From positions 2,046,001 to 2,110,000 of the forward strand of contig JAPFFF010000021.1 of the NCBI GenBank assembly GCA_039105265.1: a stretch of 64,000 nucleotides of DNA, read 5' to 3'. Under the pieces are notes generated by a model. The model saw only the letters and a program-made list of their open reading frames with translations, was not told where the DNA came from and did not search any database. Both the position numbers and the translations under genes were made by a program. The stretch comes from Tritrichomonas musculus (lineage: Eukaryota; Parabasalia; Tritrichomonadida; Tritrichomonadidae). Shown piece after piece: positions 26,398 through 35,994 of this stretch; position 1 is the stretch's first letter, and each line of letters starts with the position of its first letter.

Positions 26398-28194
26398 TTA
26401 GAGTCTCCACAAGCAAAGACCATCGTCTGCGGCAGATAAAAGAAACTTTCCATCTGGGGTCCAAGTCACCTGTCTTACGGGAAGAGAATGTGCTACTCCA
26501 CCTAAACTCCACTTGAAATCATCTGTCTTAAAGTCACAAAATGCTAGATACTCGCTTTCACCTCCACAGGCGAGAATACGAGATCCTGGCTGTAAAGCAA
26601 TTGTATTAATTTGTAACTTTTGTGGAGATTCGGTCTCAAATATTATACCTTTTCGAGGCCAATCATAAGCTCGGACAGATCCATCTCCCATTGATACGAG
26701 TATTTCTGTTTCTCCATCTTTTAATTGGTCAATTGATGTAAATGCAATTCGACCAGATGTAATTTGTTGGCATATACGCTTTCCAGTAGAAATTTCTGTC
26801 GTGGTCATAGTTCTATCTGCACCGACACTATGTATACGTTGGGGATTGCCAAAAGCTGGAATAATTTTGAGAACAGGTGCATTATGAACCATCATTTCAT
26901 TTACTAAAGATCGTGACATATGAGTTAAAATTCGAATCATTCCATCTTCACCTCCTGTTGCAATAAAGTCTGCTGTCGCACATATGGCTGTAATTTTCCC
27001 TCTGTGAACATGCTCTGTTAACCATAATTCTGATCCTCTACCATCAACTTCTGCAACTGTTCCGTCAATACATCCTATTACAAAATCACCTTTAGGAGTT
27101 GAAGCAACAGCCGTTGCCTTAATATCGGGCTTGTATTGTAAAAACTTTAATGATCCGTTATTTATGGTTACAATGACCAATCCTTGATCACCGATACCAA
27201 CGGCTGCACTTCCATTAGTTGCTGCTACAGAAATAGGCTTAGAGACAACGCCTGTATAAATTGCACTTCGAGTTAATCGGCGAAGGTCAATAAGTTCAAT
27301 TGCTGTGTTTTCACTTCGTATAAGGGCTTTCTTATCTAATCTAGAAACAGATGCTACTGGATATTCGAGCTTCATTGTTTTGATAACTGATAAATTGTTT
27401 TCATCAACTCTAACAAGGCTTAAATCATGTCCTGCTACCAAAACTGTTCCAACTTCTGGACCTTCACAAATACTATTGATTGGAAACTCATCAACAGGAA
27501 TTGTAGAACGAAGGGTAGTTGTTTGAGCGTTGTAAACAGCTAATTCTCCAGCATGAGTTCCAACAAATAGATATGGAAAGATGAAAAATGAAGTTTCATA
27601 AGTACGTCTATAACCATTTGTTGGATTCGAATATTCTTTAACTTCTGATTTGTACTCAAATGTTCGAATATCAAATTTTATTGTATACTCAAGTAATGAA
27701 TTTTGGCATGTTGCGTGAAGGAGCCAAGAATCTTTAAAACAGCCACCAAATACGATAGACGAAACTGGTTTAGGTGCCTGTAAGAAACATCCCAAGTCTT
27801 GTTCTTGAATATCCCATATCCAAATCTTGTTTGTAACTTGATCTGTAACTGCGACAACGCGGGCGTCTTCAGAAATTGCTATGTTTTTTATTGCTGATTT
27901 GTGTCCTCTCAAAACAATAATCTGTGATCTTGAGTTAATGTCCCAAACAATTACTGGTGTAGATGTTTCGGTATGGCTTTCTTTACCATTTTGTCCAGAA
28001 GCAATAATTTTTCTGTTTTTATCTATCGCAAATGTTGTGATTGGCTGAGAGTGCCCTTCGAGAAATTCGTATTGATCTGGATTTGAAAGAGATGCAATTA
28101 CAATATTACAACCAATTGCAGTAACATAGTGATCGCTATCAATCCACTCTACGTGTGCTGGTGTGGATGAAAGAAAAGAAAGAGGATGACTCAT
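26398..28194 (-). CDS. CFAP52 (WDR16)-like WD40 repeat flagellar protein
   Basis: 598 residues from the ATG at 28194, MSHPLSFLSS; a TTG extension of 11 residues is discounted. The whole protein is built of WD40 blades. Opening blocks GCNIVIASL, FLEGHSQPITTFAID and IIASGQNG match CFAP52 (LGCTVVI, FLHGHTNNVS, YIASGQ), as does VIVWDINSRSQIIVLRGHKSAIKNIAIS. The end QVTWTPDGKFLLSAADDGLCLWRL matches its last blade. Length is close to the roughly 620 residues of the animal protein. CFAP52 is a microtubule inner protein of the flagellar doublet. Generic WD40 proteins share blade motifs, so the specific family call rests on block order, the double-propeller length and the flagellar context of the neighbours. 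Confidence 0.68.
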   Translation of the reverse strand: MSHPLSFLSSTPAHVEWIDSDHYVTAIGCNIVIASLSNPDQYEFLEGHSQPITTFAIDKNRKIIASGQNGKESHTETSTPVIVWDINSRSQIIVLRGHKSAIKNIAISEDARVVAVTDQVTNKIWIWDIQEQDLGCFLQAPKPVSSIVFGGCFKDSWLLHATCQNSLLEYTIKFDIRTFEYKSEVKEYSNPTNGYRRTYETSFFIFPYLFVGTHAGELAVYNAQTTTLRSTIPVDEFPINSICEGPEVGTVLVAGHDLSLVRVDENNLSVIKTMKLEYPVASVSRLDKKALIRSENTAIELIDLRRLTRSAIYTGVVSKPISVAATNGSAAVGIGDQGLVIVTINNGSLKFLQYKPDIKATAVASTPKGDFVIGCIDGTVAEVDGRGSELWLTEHVHRGKITAICATADFIATGGEDGMIRILTHMSRSLVNEMMVHNAPVLKIIPAFGNPQRIHSVGADRTMTTTEISTGKRICQQITSGRIAFTSIDQLKDGETEILVSMGDGSVRAYDWPRKGIIFETESPQKLQINTIALQPGSRILACGGESEYLAFCDFKTDDFKWSLGGVAHSLPVRQVTWTPDGKFLLSAADDGLCLWRL

Positions 28195-28507
28195 TTTATG
28201 CTTTTGCACGTTACGAAAAAATTTCAATGATTTACAATCATTTTATTTTGATTGATTAAAAAAAGAATGTATTTCATTATTTATCTCATATCCGCTTTAT
28301 ACCATGAGCATATAGAATGGAATAAATAATTTTTATGATGAAACATCTCACATGAATAAATATAAAATATCAATTTATCATAATTGTTCCATTATAATAT
28401 AATGCATATATATGTATATAATTGTTATGATTTTAGCTTTAAATTTTATAAAAAGAAATTATATTTTTCAAACATTCAAGCTAATATTGAACACATATAT
28501 GTAATAT
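28195..28507. other. Intergenic, AT-rich
   Basis: About 310 bases with no gene or notable structure apart from the Inr-like motif at 28225. Confidence 0.4.
28225..28230 (-). promoter_or_regulatory. Inr-like motif TCATTG upstream of the CFAP52-like gene
   Basis: Minus-strand TCATTG fits the Inr core TCA-pyrimidine-T and lies about 30 bases before the ATG at 28194. Confidence 0.35.
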
Positions 28508-29388
28508 CTATAAATATAAGTTATTAGCACTTTTTAAAAGTTGAACCTGTTTTTTAAGATTATCATTTTCTTCTTTCAGGTCTTTATATTGACTTTGTAA
28601 TTGAAAATTCAACTTTTAAGATTATCATTTTCTTTAAATTGACGGAGTTCCAAAATTCTACAAACATTAGGATACATTGGATCTAACTTTTTTTCTAAAA
28701 GTATACTGTTTAAATCTATAATGTTTTTAATATCTGTATTAAATAAATCAATATATTTTATCAAAGAGGCACAGCGGACTCCATGCTTCTTAATAATACC
28801 GATAATAAGTTTTTCAAATAAATTACGAGGAGGCTTTTCGCAATTTGGATTGTGAATAATTAAACAAATATAATATGGTGGCAAATTTATAAATTCAGAT
28901 AATGCTTTTTGCTCAGAACCTTGACAAATATATCGAAATTTTGATGCAATGACGTCTACAAAAGAAGTTGATACATCTTGTTGAGAATGTACATATGTCG
29001 AAAATTTTGATAGCAATTCTTGTAAGTCTACATTCAACTTTAAAAATAACGATAATTGCTGTGAAATTTCAGGTGATTCCCACTCCTCTGCTATTAATAA
29101 TAAAAAATAAAGATCTGTTACTTTAATATCAGCTGATTCGCCTTTACAAATTTTTAAAAATTTAGATATAAGTTTTTCTCTATATTTAACATCGCTAAAA
29201 TCAAGAAAATACTCCTTATTTTTTTATTTTTGATCAATAAATCTTCTTTGAAAAAGACCAGAGACCTCCATCATCAATCTTACGTCAACATATTCAATAA
29301 TACCATCTATTGTAATTTTAAAGTGTTGATTACTTAATTGGATTTCTTTTTGTTCATTTGATTTTAAAGTGATGAGCTCATCACTCAT
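28508..29388 (-). pseudogene. Frameshifted host gene of an uncharacterised (possibly multicopy) trichomonad family
   Basis: An ATG at 29388 opens MSDELITLKSNEQKEIQLSN and runs about 55 codons to a stop near 29222. The reading then continues in another frame as KEYFLDFSDVKYREKLISK and ESADIKVTDLYFLLLIAEEW, through MNVDLQELLSK to LELRQFKENDNLKS. A second frame change near 28612 leads to QSQYKDLKEENDNLKKQVQLL, ending at 28508. Together this is one gene of about 290 codons with two frame changes, one in an A-rich run. The predicted fold is alpha-helical with a short N-terminal domain that faintly recalls BTB/POZ proteins, and a coiled-coil tail. I do not recognise a named family. A sequencing error in the homopolymer could explain one of the two shifts. 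Confidence 0.6.
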
Positions 29389-29864
29389 TTATTATTAAAG
29401 TTCTATGAAAAAGTCTGATTTGACAGAAATAAATTGAATTCCATTTTTTTTATATCAATCCTCAGCAAGATAAGAATCAAGCCAGACAATAACTCAGCCG
29501 AATTACAAATTATCAAGATGAGTCCTCAACTGGAGAATTTTTTAATGATTAAATGAAATATTATATTTCTATCAAATGAGAATTAGAAGCATAAGAATGA
29601 ACAAAAGATGTTTGTGAGAATAAAAGAGATGAGAAAGAATCAAAAAGATGAGAAAGAATCAAAAAGATGAGAAAGAATGATGAAGATGAAGAAGAATTAG
29701 AAAGAATGAGAAAGATTAAAAAATTTGAAAAACATGAAAAAATAAAACTTTTTAATTTTATTGGTATTGTGCTTGTTTAGCAAGTAAAAAAACAGATTCT
29801 ATCTTTTTGAAAAAATAGATAGTAAATAATATATTGATATATTATGGAAATTTTTGTAAAATTC
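29389..29864. other. Intergenic with purine-rich tandem repeats
   Basis: Spacer between the frameshifted gene and ALG5. At about 29628-29690 a 19-base unit (GATGAGAAAGAATCAAAAA) is repeated about three times and decays into a purine-only stretch up to about 29720. No gene is seen. Confidence 0.5.
29628..29690 (+). repeat. 19-base purine-rich tandem repeat
   Basis: About three copies of GATGAGAAAGAATCAAAAA followed by degenerate AGAATGA blocks. Purine-only on one strand. Confidence 0.75.
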
Positions 29865-30968
29865 TTACATTCGCCTAATAGATCTTTTTCTAATTGTCCA
29901 TAATCCAACTCGATAATATACAGCAATTTGTATCAAGTCAATTGCCATCTTAATCATTGAAGAAATTTTTATATTAGATCCAGGAATTTCGTTCCATTCA
30001 ACAGGAATTTCAGCAATCATCATATTTTTCCTAGCTGCAATTACAAGTAGCTCTGGATCAAAACACCATCTTTTAATGTGTTGATTTGGAAATAGCCATC
30101 TAGCAGCTTCTCGTGAAAACATTTTGAATCCACATTGTGTATCTTGAATTCCTTTTACACCAGAAAAAACAACTAAAAGGTGAAAAGCAAGTCCTAAAAA
30201 TTGTCTAATTGGAGTACGATGAGCCTTACTTTTAGATTCATTTTGTACATATTGTTCATCAATATTACCTTCAAATGAAAAATCATCTTCTGGCATTAAT
30301 GATGATCCAGGAACTGGTTGTAAATTATCAAAATCTTCAATTTCATCAACCGATGCACGACTTCCGACAGCAACTGCAGCTTTTTTAATTTTCATAAGAT
30401 CAAGTATTTTCTTTTCTAAAGCTTCTATTTCTGATATTTTGGTGGCGCCATCAGCATCAACCATTAAAATTAATCTACCTCGTGAATGAAGAGCTCCTGC
30501 TTGGACTGCTGCTCCTTTGCCCATGTTGAATGGCTGTCTAAGTAATATAACTTCTGGGTGTTGTGCGTTAAAATTGATAACATATTCAGCAGTTCTATCA
30601 TGAGATCCATCGTCAACTACTATAATTTCCCATGTGAATTCGTTATTATTCATTTGCCTTGATGTAAGGTATTCAACTGTTTCTTCAAGCATAGATGGGA
30701 TTCTCTTTTCTTCGTTATAGGCTGGAACTACAAGAGATAAATACAAATCTGGAGGATCAAAGACAGATGGAAATAATTTTGGATCATTAAGATTTTTAAT
30801 AGGTTCAACATAGTAAGTAAGTTTACGAGGATCAGAAGGAGGAAGAGTTGTCAGATCATATAACGTTTCATCTGAAACGAATCGATCAAAAAGGACGTAA
30901 AAAAATGAAATAATAAGTAGAATAATCAAGCCAAGGTTAATAAGATCTGCAAGTTTGTCTGGTTGCAT
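29865..30968 (-). CDS. ALG5: Dolichyl-phosphate beta-glucosyltransferase (ALG5-like GT2)
   Basis: 367 residues. An N-terminal membrane anchor (about 8-28) is followed by a GT-A family 2 domain. It shows [13 protein letters not shown] at 79-91, [10 protein letters not shown] at 117-126, GKGAAVQAG and the metal-binding VDADGATK at 170-177. The ALG5-specific C-terminal block is [36 protein letters not shown] and [14 protein letters not shown]5 makes Dol-P-glucose on the cytosolic face of the ER. There is an acidic insertion of roughly 40 residues after VGSRA ([20 protein letters not shown] and following) that animal and yeast ALG5 do not have. The start is the ATG at 30968. The related enzyme DPM1 lacks this C-terminal block and the anchor. 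Confidence 0.9.
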   Translation of the reverse strand: MQPDKLADLINLGLIILLIISFFYVLFDRFVSDETLYDLTTLPPSDPRKLTYYVEPIKNLNDPKLFPSVFDPPDLYLSLVVPAYNEEKRIPSMLEETVEYLTSRQMNNNEFTWEIIVVDDGSHDRTAEYVINFNAQHPEVILLRQPFNMGKGAAVQAGALHSRGRLILMVDADGATKISEIEALEKKILDLMKIKKAAVAVGSRASVDEIEDFDNLQPVPGSSLMPEDDFSFEGNIDEQYVQNESKSKAHRTPIRQFLGLAFHLLVVFSGVKGIQDTQCGFKMFSREAARWLFPNQHIKRWCFDPELLVIAARKNMMIAEIPVEWNEIPGSNIKISSMIKMAIDLIQIAVYYRVGLWTIRKRSIRRM

Positions 30969-31428
30969 AAATCTTGATTAAGAGAAAATTAACTGATCGA
31001 TATAAATTGGAATGAGATTTTATCATTCAATTAAAAAAACATAAATATCTCAATATTTTGATATTAATAACCAAAAAAAATTGAAAAATTATTTAATGGA
31101 TATTATTTTAGGTAGTTTATTTATATTTAGCAATTGGACTCGATATAGACTTGTTATTTTGAGAATTGATATCAAAAATGTCAATTTACAGGCTGCGCAT
31201 TTCAAATCGGCCCTTTTTAACACTTTTTAAGGTCAATTTAAGGTCAAATATCCGTTAAAAGGGCCGATTTGAAATGCGCAGACTGTATATCTGATACTCG
31301 ATTATCAGGTTAAAAATCTGATACTCGAGTATTAACATATCAGATATGAAATGTGATAGGAAAGTTAATATAAAATTGATATCAAATTACTAAGATTTCA
31401 AACACATTTATCTTTTTTTATGATTCGT
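30969..31428. other. Intergenic with hairpin, upstream of the Polinton fossil
   Basis: This holds the strong inverted repeat at 31193-31281 and a 13-base direct repeat (ATCTGATACTCGA) at 31289-31301 and 31316-31328. No gene is seen. Confidence 0.5.
31193..31281. repeat. 89-base hairpin (28-29 base arms)
   Basis: Arms 31193-31221 and 31254-31281 are complementary except for one extra T. The loop carries two copies of AAGGTCAA. The arms are GC-richer than the host (CTGCGCATTTCAAATCGGCC), unlike any neighbour, which suggests a small MITE-like insert. Confidence 0.9.
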
Positions 31429-31510
31429 AGTAGTATAGTTAAGGGATGCTCCGGGACAGGCCCTACGCGCCCACTTATCGGCTTTCGAAGGTCATCTGAG
31501 CCCCCCTTAA

Positions 31511-31604
31511 CAGCCCTCCAGAGGCCCATTACGAGCATCCCGGACGAGTCCCAGATCCGGAACCTCTCAACAAGGTAAAAACAGCCCTCCAGAGGCCCAT
31601 TACG
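31511..31604. repeat. 23-base direct repeat inside the Polinton left end
   Basis: The same 23-base sequence, beginning CAGCCCTCCAGAGG, occurs at 31511-31533 and 31582-31604, 71 bases apart. It is part of the subterminal non-coding end of the element. Confidence 0.9.
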
Positions 31605-31772
31605 GACCTCTAAACGAGTTTCCCAATCACAGCCATCTCCCCTGCTCCAACAGCTGCTTGGAAACACTAGGGATTTCGTTATAGAGACATCTTTTTAGCC
31701 TCACCCCAAATGAGTACTCCCTATTACATTCACCATGACGACTTCGACGGTCTTGTCGTCCCTGAATAGGTC

Positions 31773-32692
31773 ATGCCTAACGATATCAAACGTATCGTAT
31801 CTCATGGTAAGCATACGTTCCATAAGAGAACCTTCTTCTTCAGCCCCAGTCAACGACAGGTGTACCGATACACTTCAACCGATAAGCTCGTCGAGGTAGT
31901 GAAGGGGCACACGGTCGGCAACTCATTAGTGTTCAATCTAGTGACGGATGAATCCAGACACGATGCTCTATACGTGAACGATCGGATGCTTGATATCATC
32001 AGGGACATGCCCAAGATCGAATTGCCAAACAGACGATGAATCATTTTTGTGGTCCGTCGAGGACTCAGAAGTGGAGTTCTTGGTGTGAGTATCGTCCCCG
32101 GATTATCACTTACGATACCTCCGACGCCAAAATGCCTCAAACGATTTCTCTATCGATTTTTTATCCCGTAGTCATACACATAAGATGAGCGCCTACAACA
32201 GCGAAGATGTATTCGAAGCTATCGACATCTCTGAAGTTCATTCAGTCAACGACATCATCGAATTCATTGAAGACTACTTCGGTGATGAGATAGAGCTCGA
32301 TGTTGAGGTTGAAAACGAATCCGATTTCGACAGACTCTTAAACGTAGCCTACGACGACGATATCGGCATGGATAGAAAGATCGAAGTCATCAAGACCATT
32401 ATCGGATTGGTGTTGGATGACTAAATCGGATCTTCATTTTTGGGGTCCATCGAGGACGTCCCCGGATTATCGAAGTCCACTGTTTTGCTTCTCCTAAATG
32501 AGTTACCGCAGAGATATCAAAGCGAATGAACAGACCCATTTACCGCTTGAAACGACGTATAACTCGTCAATAGATGGTCACATAGATGAAGTCTACCCTA
32601 ACAGGATTCATTTCCAGTATCCACCTGAATGGCATACATCTAACGTAGACGAGAAGATCATCGGTATCAGATCCATCCATCTCAAACGCTAA
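31773..32692 (+). mobile_element. Polinton fossil part: small frames of unknown function
   Basis: Block of short frames with element-like base composition. I do not recognise the products. The middle frame is strongly acidic. They are treated as decayed parts of the element. Confidence 0.45.
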
Positions 32693-32788
32693 AACAGGAC
32701 AGTTCGTTTCTTTCTATACGTCAGGAAGTACAAGAAGAAGGAGTTTGATGAGAATGATGATCACGGATATTCCGAATACGCACTTCGG

Positions 32789-33913
32789 TTGATGGATGAA
32801 ATAGCAGACGATCTTCCTGATGATTTCTGGTGGTTTATCGAGAAGAAAGAGAACAAAGAACTACACCAGATCATCAACGAGGCTTCTCGAACGAAGTACA
32901 GTAAAACCTACTATCATCTGGACAAATCCCAACGATTTGACATCATGATTTCCCAAGTGTACCAATTCCTGTCATACTCGTTCTCTGGTGAGGAACGTAG
33001 GCGCATCGATAGTCAAACAAACAACAACAGCTCACTTGAAGAACGTGCCGAGATCCAGTTATCGAAAATGAAAGCCGAAGACGTCGGTGTGTTTCGAATC
33101 CCTATTCAGATCACGATTGACGAAGACGACTCATGGGATGACATCCATGACAAGTTCATGGGATGTATCTCTAATGCTAACCTATACGAGTATATCCGTT
33201 CTAAGGTGATCAAGGCTAACGATGACGAAGTGGTGACAAAGCTGACAGAGTTGAATCTCATTCGCGATGATTACGACTTGATGATACTGCGCAGTGATGA
33301 GTTTCTCGGAAACCCGATTCCGTTCTTCGTTACGAGTGACGACATCATAGTCAACAACGATTACGAGCATATGAAACAACTCTTGATCGAACAACCCGAA
33401 AGCATACTGATCAATAACGATTACTATTGCGATTACTTGATCACTCCAATCAACGATTCCTCCTACACGAAGGTTTATCCGACACCCGAGCCTGAGATGC
33501 GCAGCTCCATATACCCGTATCTACGTAATCCCCATGACGTAGACTTCGACGAAAGACGCTTCATTCACGACTCCGATACACGAAACTTCCTAAACATCGG
33601 CCCCAATCCGAATCAAAACCACATCGGATACACCAACGTGTACCATCGGAATCTGTACTTCCACAACGTCAGAACCGATTTGGATTGTCGAATCGCTGCC
33701 TCATTCGCGAGTCAATCGAACCATGAAATCATCGGATGTACTAACGAGACTTTCGAGAACATCAAGTACTATAAGATCAACGATAACGGTAATTCGTTCT
33801 GGATAGAGTGTTACGACAACGATGATATCAATATCCCGATCAACTTCAACAATGATGTGGTCCTGACAATGGATGTTGAGTTCCTGCAGAACCGGAAGCT
33901 ACTGTACTCTTAA
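32789..33913 (+). mobile_element. Polinton fossil part: 374-residue frame of unknown function
   Basis: Long frame rich in D, N and Y with an extended, strand-rich C-terminal part. I do not recognise the family. Its place beside the integrase and ATPase suggests one of the lineage-specific Polinton proteins; a structural role is only a guess. Confidence 0.45.
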
Positions 33914-33940
33914 TCCATCAAGTTCAAGACCATTGATGAA

Positions 33941-34981
33941 GTGTATGCCAAGTACCCGACCAATACGATATCCAAGTTCAAGAGAATCGCTAATAGGTAT
34001 GGCTTTACTGATGATGAAGCTAGGGAGTTTCTGAGTAACAGAGTCGTTCACGATCAGCACGTTCCAGCGCCCAAATTCATGCACATCTATTCGAAGATCC
34101 GGCATGGCTTCCAGATGGATACCTTTATTGACAATCCCAATTACTTGATGCTCATCAACATCAATACCTGAAAGGCTTACGCGTATGAGATGAACGGTAA
34201 GGGAGCCAAGGAAGTGTTGAGATCGTTAAACGAGTTCATTAAGGTAGAACCCGAATGTAAGTTCATTGAATCCGATGAAGATACGGCTTACTTATCGAAA
34301 TCCGTCCTCGATTTCATGAGAGAACACGACATTATCTATACGACCACAACGGATAATGACCATAACAAACTCGGTATCATCAATCGATTCATGAGGACCA
34401 TTCGTGACATGAAAGCTAATGAACCTTCCGCTGATGTACTATCCTTAGTCGAATCCTATAACGACATGCCTCACCGATCTCTCGATTACAAGTCCCCTAA
34501 CGACGTCACGGAAGAAGACGAGTTGGAGTATATCGATAAGATGAGTCATCAGGAGAGCCCATATAAGTTCGAACCTGGCGACTTCGTCAGGGTAGTTCTC
34601 GATAAGAGTTCGTTAACGAAGCACCGTTCCAATCTATCTAAGCAGTCTTACATCGTCGACTCCAAAGACGATGATCAATTCATGATCCGTTCTAACGATG
34701 GCTCCGTGGATACTCTACCGAGATATAGACTCGTGAAGGCTGCTAAGAACGTTCCGTTAGCGACGACCATCAAGAACGGCAAACGCGGTATCGTTAAGGA
34801 GATTCGATCGTATAATCAGAAACGAGACACCTACACTATCACGTACGAGGATTCCGACGTGACAGACACCATCAAAGCGAAGAACATGCGGGAAGGTCAT
34901 CCAACGAAATTATCGACTATGGAGCGTCAGTACTGGGTTAACCGAAAACGGATTCCCGATCAGATAAGGAAGTTCATTTAA
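33941..34981 (+). mobile_element. Polinton fossil part: retroviral-type integrase region
   Basis: Contains the rve-type pattern around FIESDEDTAYLSKSVLDFM and TTTDNDHNKLGIINRFMRTI, then a MPHRSLDYKSPNDVT block and a C-terminal chromo/SH3-like domain (FEPGDFVRVVLDK). This order is typical of Polinton integrases. Decayed. Confidence 0.8.
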
Positions 34982-34993
34982 CATCTCGTAAAT

Positions 34994-35844
34994 GAGTGAG
35001 ATCAAGAAGGTTGAAGAGCTTATCGAAGATTCGTTACGGAAGAACCAACGGGACATCGATATGGCATTGATTAAAACCTCTGCCTCTTGAATACCCATTC
35101 TCGACAAACGGTATCTACTTCCTTATCAGCAAGATGGGAGCAGGTAAATAGTTTTGGATCAGGCGTCACATCATGATAACGGAACGTCTATTCAAGAAAC
35201 CCTATTACAGTAAGATCATCTTCTGCTCGACGTCAGGGAAGCTCGATAAGACCGCTGAAGTGTTATCCAAGAACGTGAAGACCCCTATCGAATACGTCAA
35301 AGAAGACGACCTTCTTCCATACCTCAAACGACATCTCAGACGGAAACTCAAATACTATGCCATGGTGAAGCACGTCCTATCTAAGATGGCCGAAGCGAAT
35401 GAAGAGATGGCGAGAATCATCTCCAAGCATTCGTTCAACGAGATCGAAGACAGAATCGCCTACATAGCGAGTAAGCTCGTTCAGTACCAGACCGCTTCGT
35501 ACCCTTACAACACGTTGCTCGTTCTCGATGTCGCTGCTGGATCTCCGTTACTCAAGAACGGTAACAGCGAACTCTGTCGGCTACTCACCAAGACGAGACA
35601 CTTCAACCTAACCTGCGTCATAGCTGTTCAGACGCTCCGCTTCGTTCATCTCAACGTTAAGAGGTTAGCCACAGACATCATCTGTTACAGCGGTTTCAGT
35701 AAAGAAGACTTCACATGGATGCTTCAACAGACACCAAACAATCTCGATATCAAGTCGACGACATCCGAATACCTTAACCATAAGGGCCAGCATGACCGAT
35801 TCATCATCAACATCGTTGCCAACGAAGCACTCTTCGAAGAGTAA
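34994..35844 (+). mobile_element. Polinton fossil part: A32/FtsK-type packaging ATPase region
   Basis: Contains the LLVLDVAAGSPLLKNG and LCRLLTKTRHFNLTCVIAVQ blocks that mark the Polinton genome-packaging ATPase (Walker B and sensor region). Decayed. Confidence 0.75.
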
Positions 35845-35994
35845 ACCCGATGTATTTTTGTTTCACATAAACCATGGGGTTCAAGAGCTTCTCAGGAGGT
35901 GCTGAGGTTGGGGAGTTGACGGGGATGCTGTTTTTAGGCTGTTAATGACGGGTGGAGAGGGCTTGAACTCCTAACCCTCCTTAACATAATTACT

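Larger units (their letters stand above)
31429..35994 (+). mobile_element. Polinton/Maverick fossil, internally reduced
   Basis: A 4.6 kb island clearly richer in G and C than the host (28 of 60 bases in one line counted at 33001) and free of long A/T runs. The left end AGTAGTATAGTTAAGG and the complement of the right end AGTAATTATGTTAAGG match at 12 of 16 positions and begin with AG, as Polinton termini do. Recognisable parts, in order: small frames and a 374-residue frame of unknown function, an integrase region and an A32/FtsK-type packaging ATPase region. No protein-primed polymerase, protease or recognisable major capsid region is present, so most of a usual 15-20 kb element is gone. The remaining gene blocks carry roughly half a dozen breaks. 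Frames are still readable, so it is of moderate age. A clear target-site duplication was not found. Confidence 0.85.
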
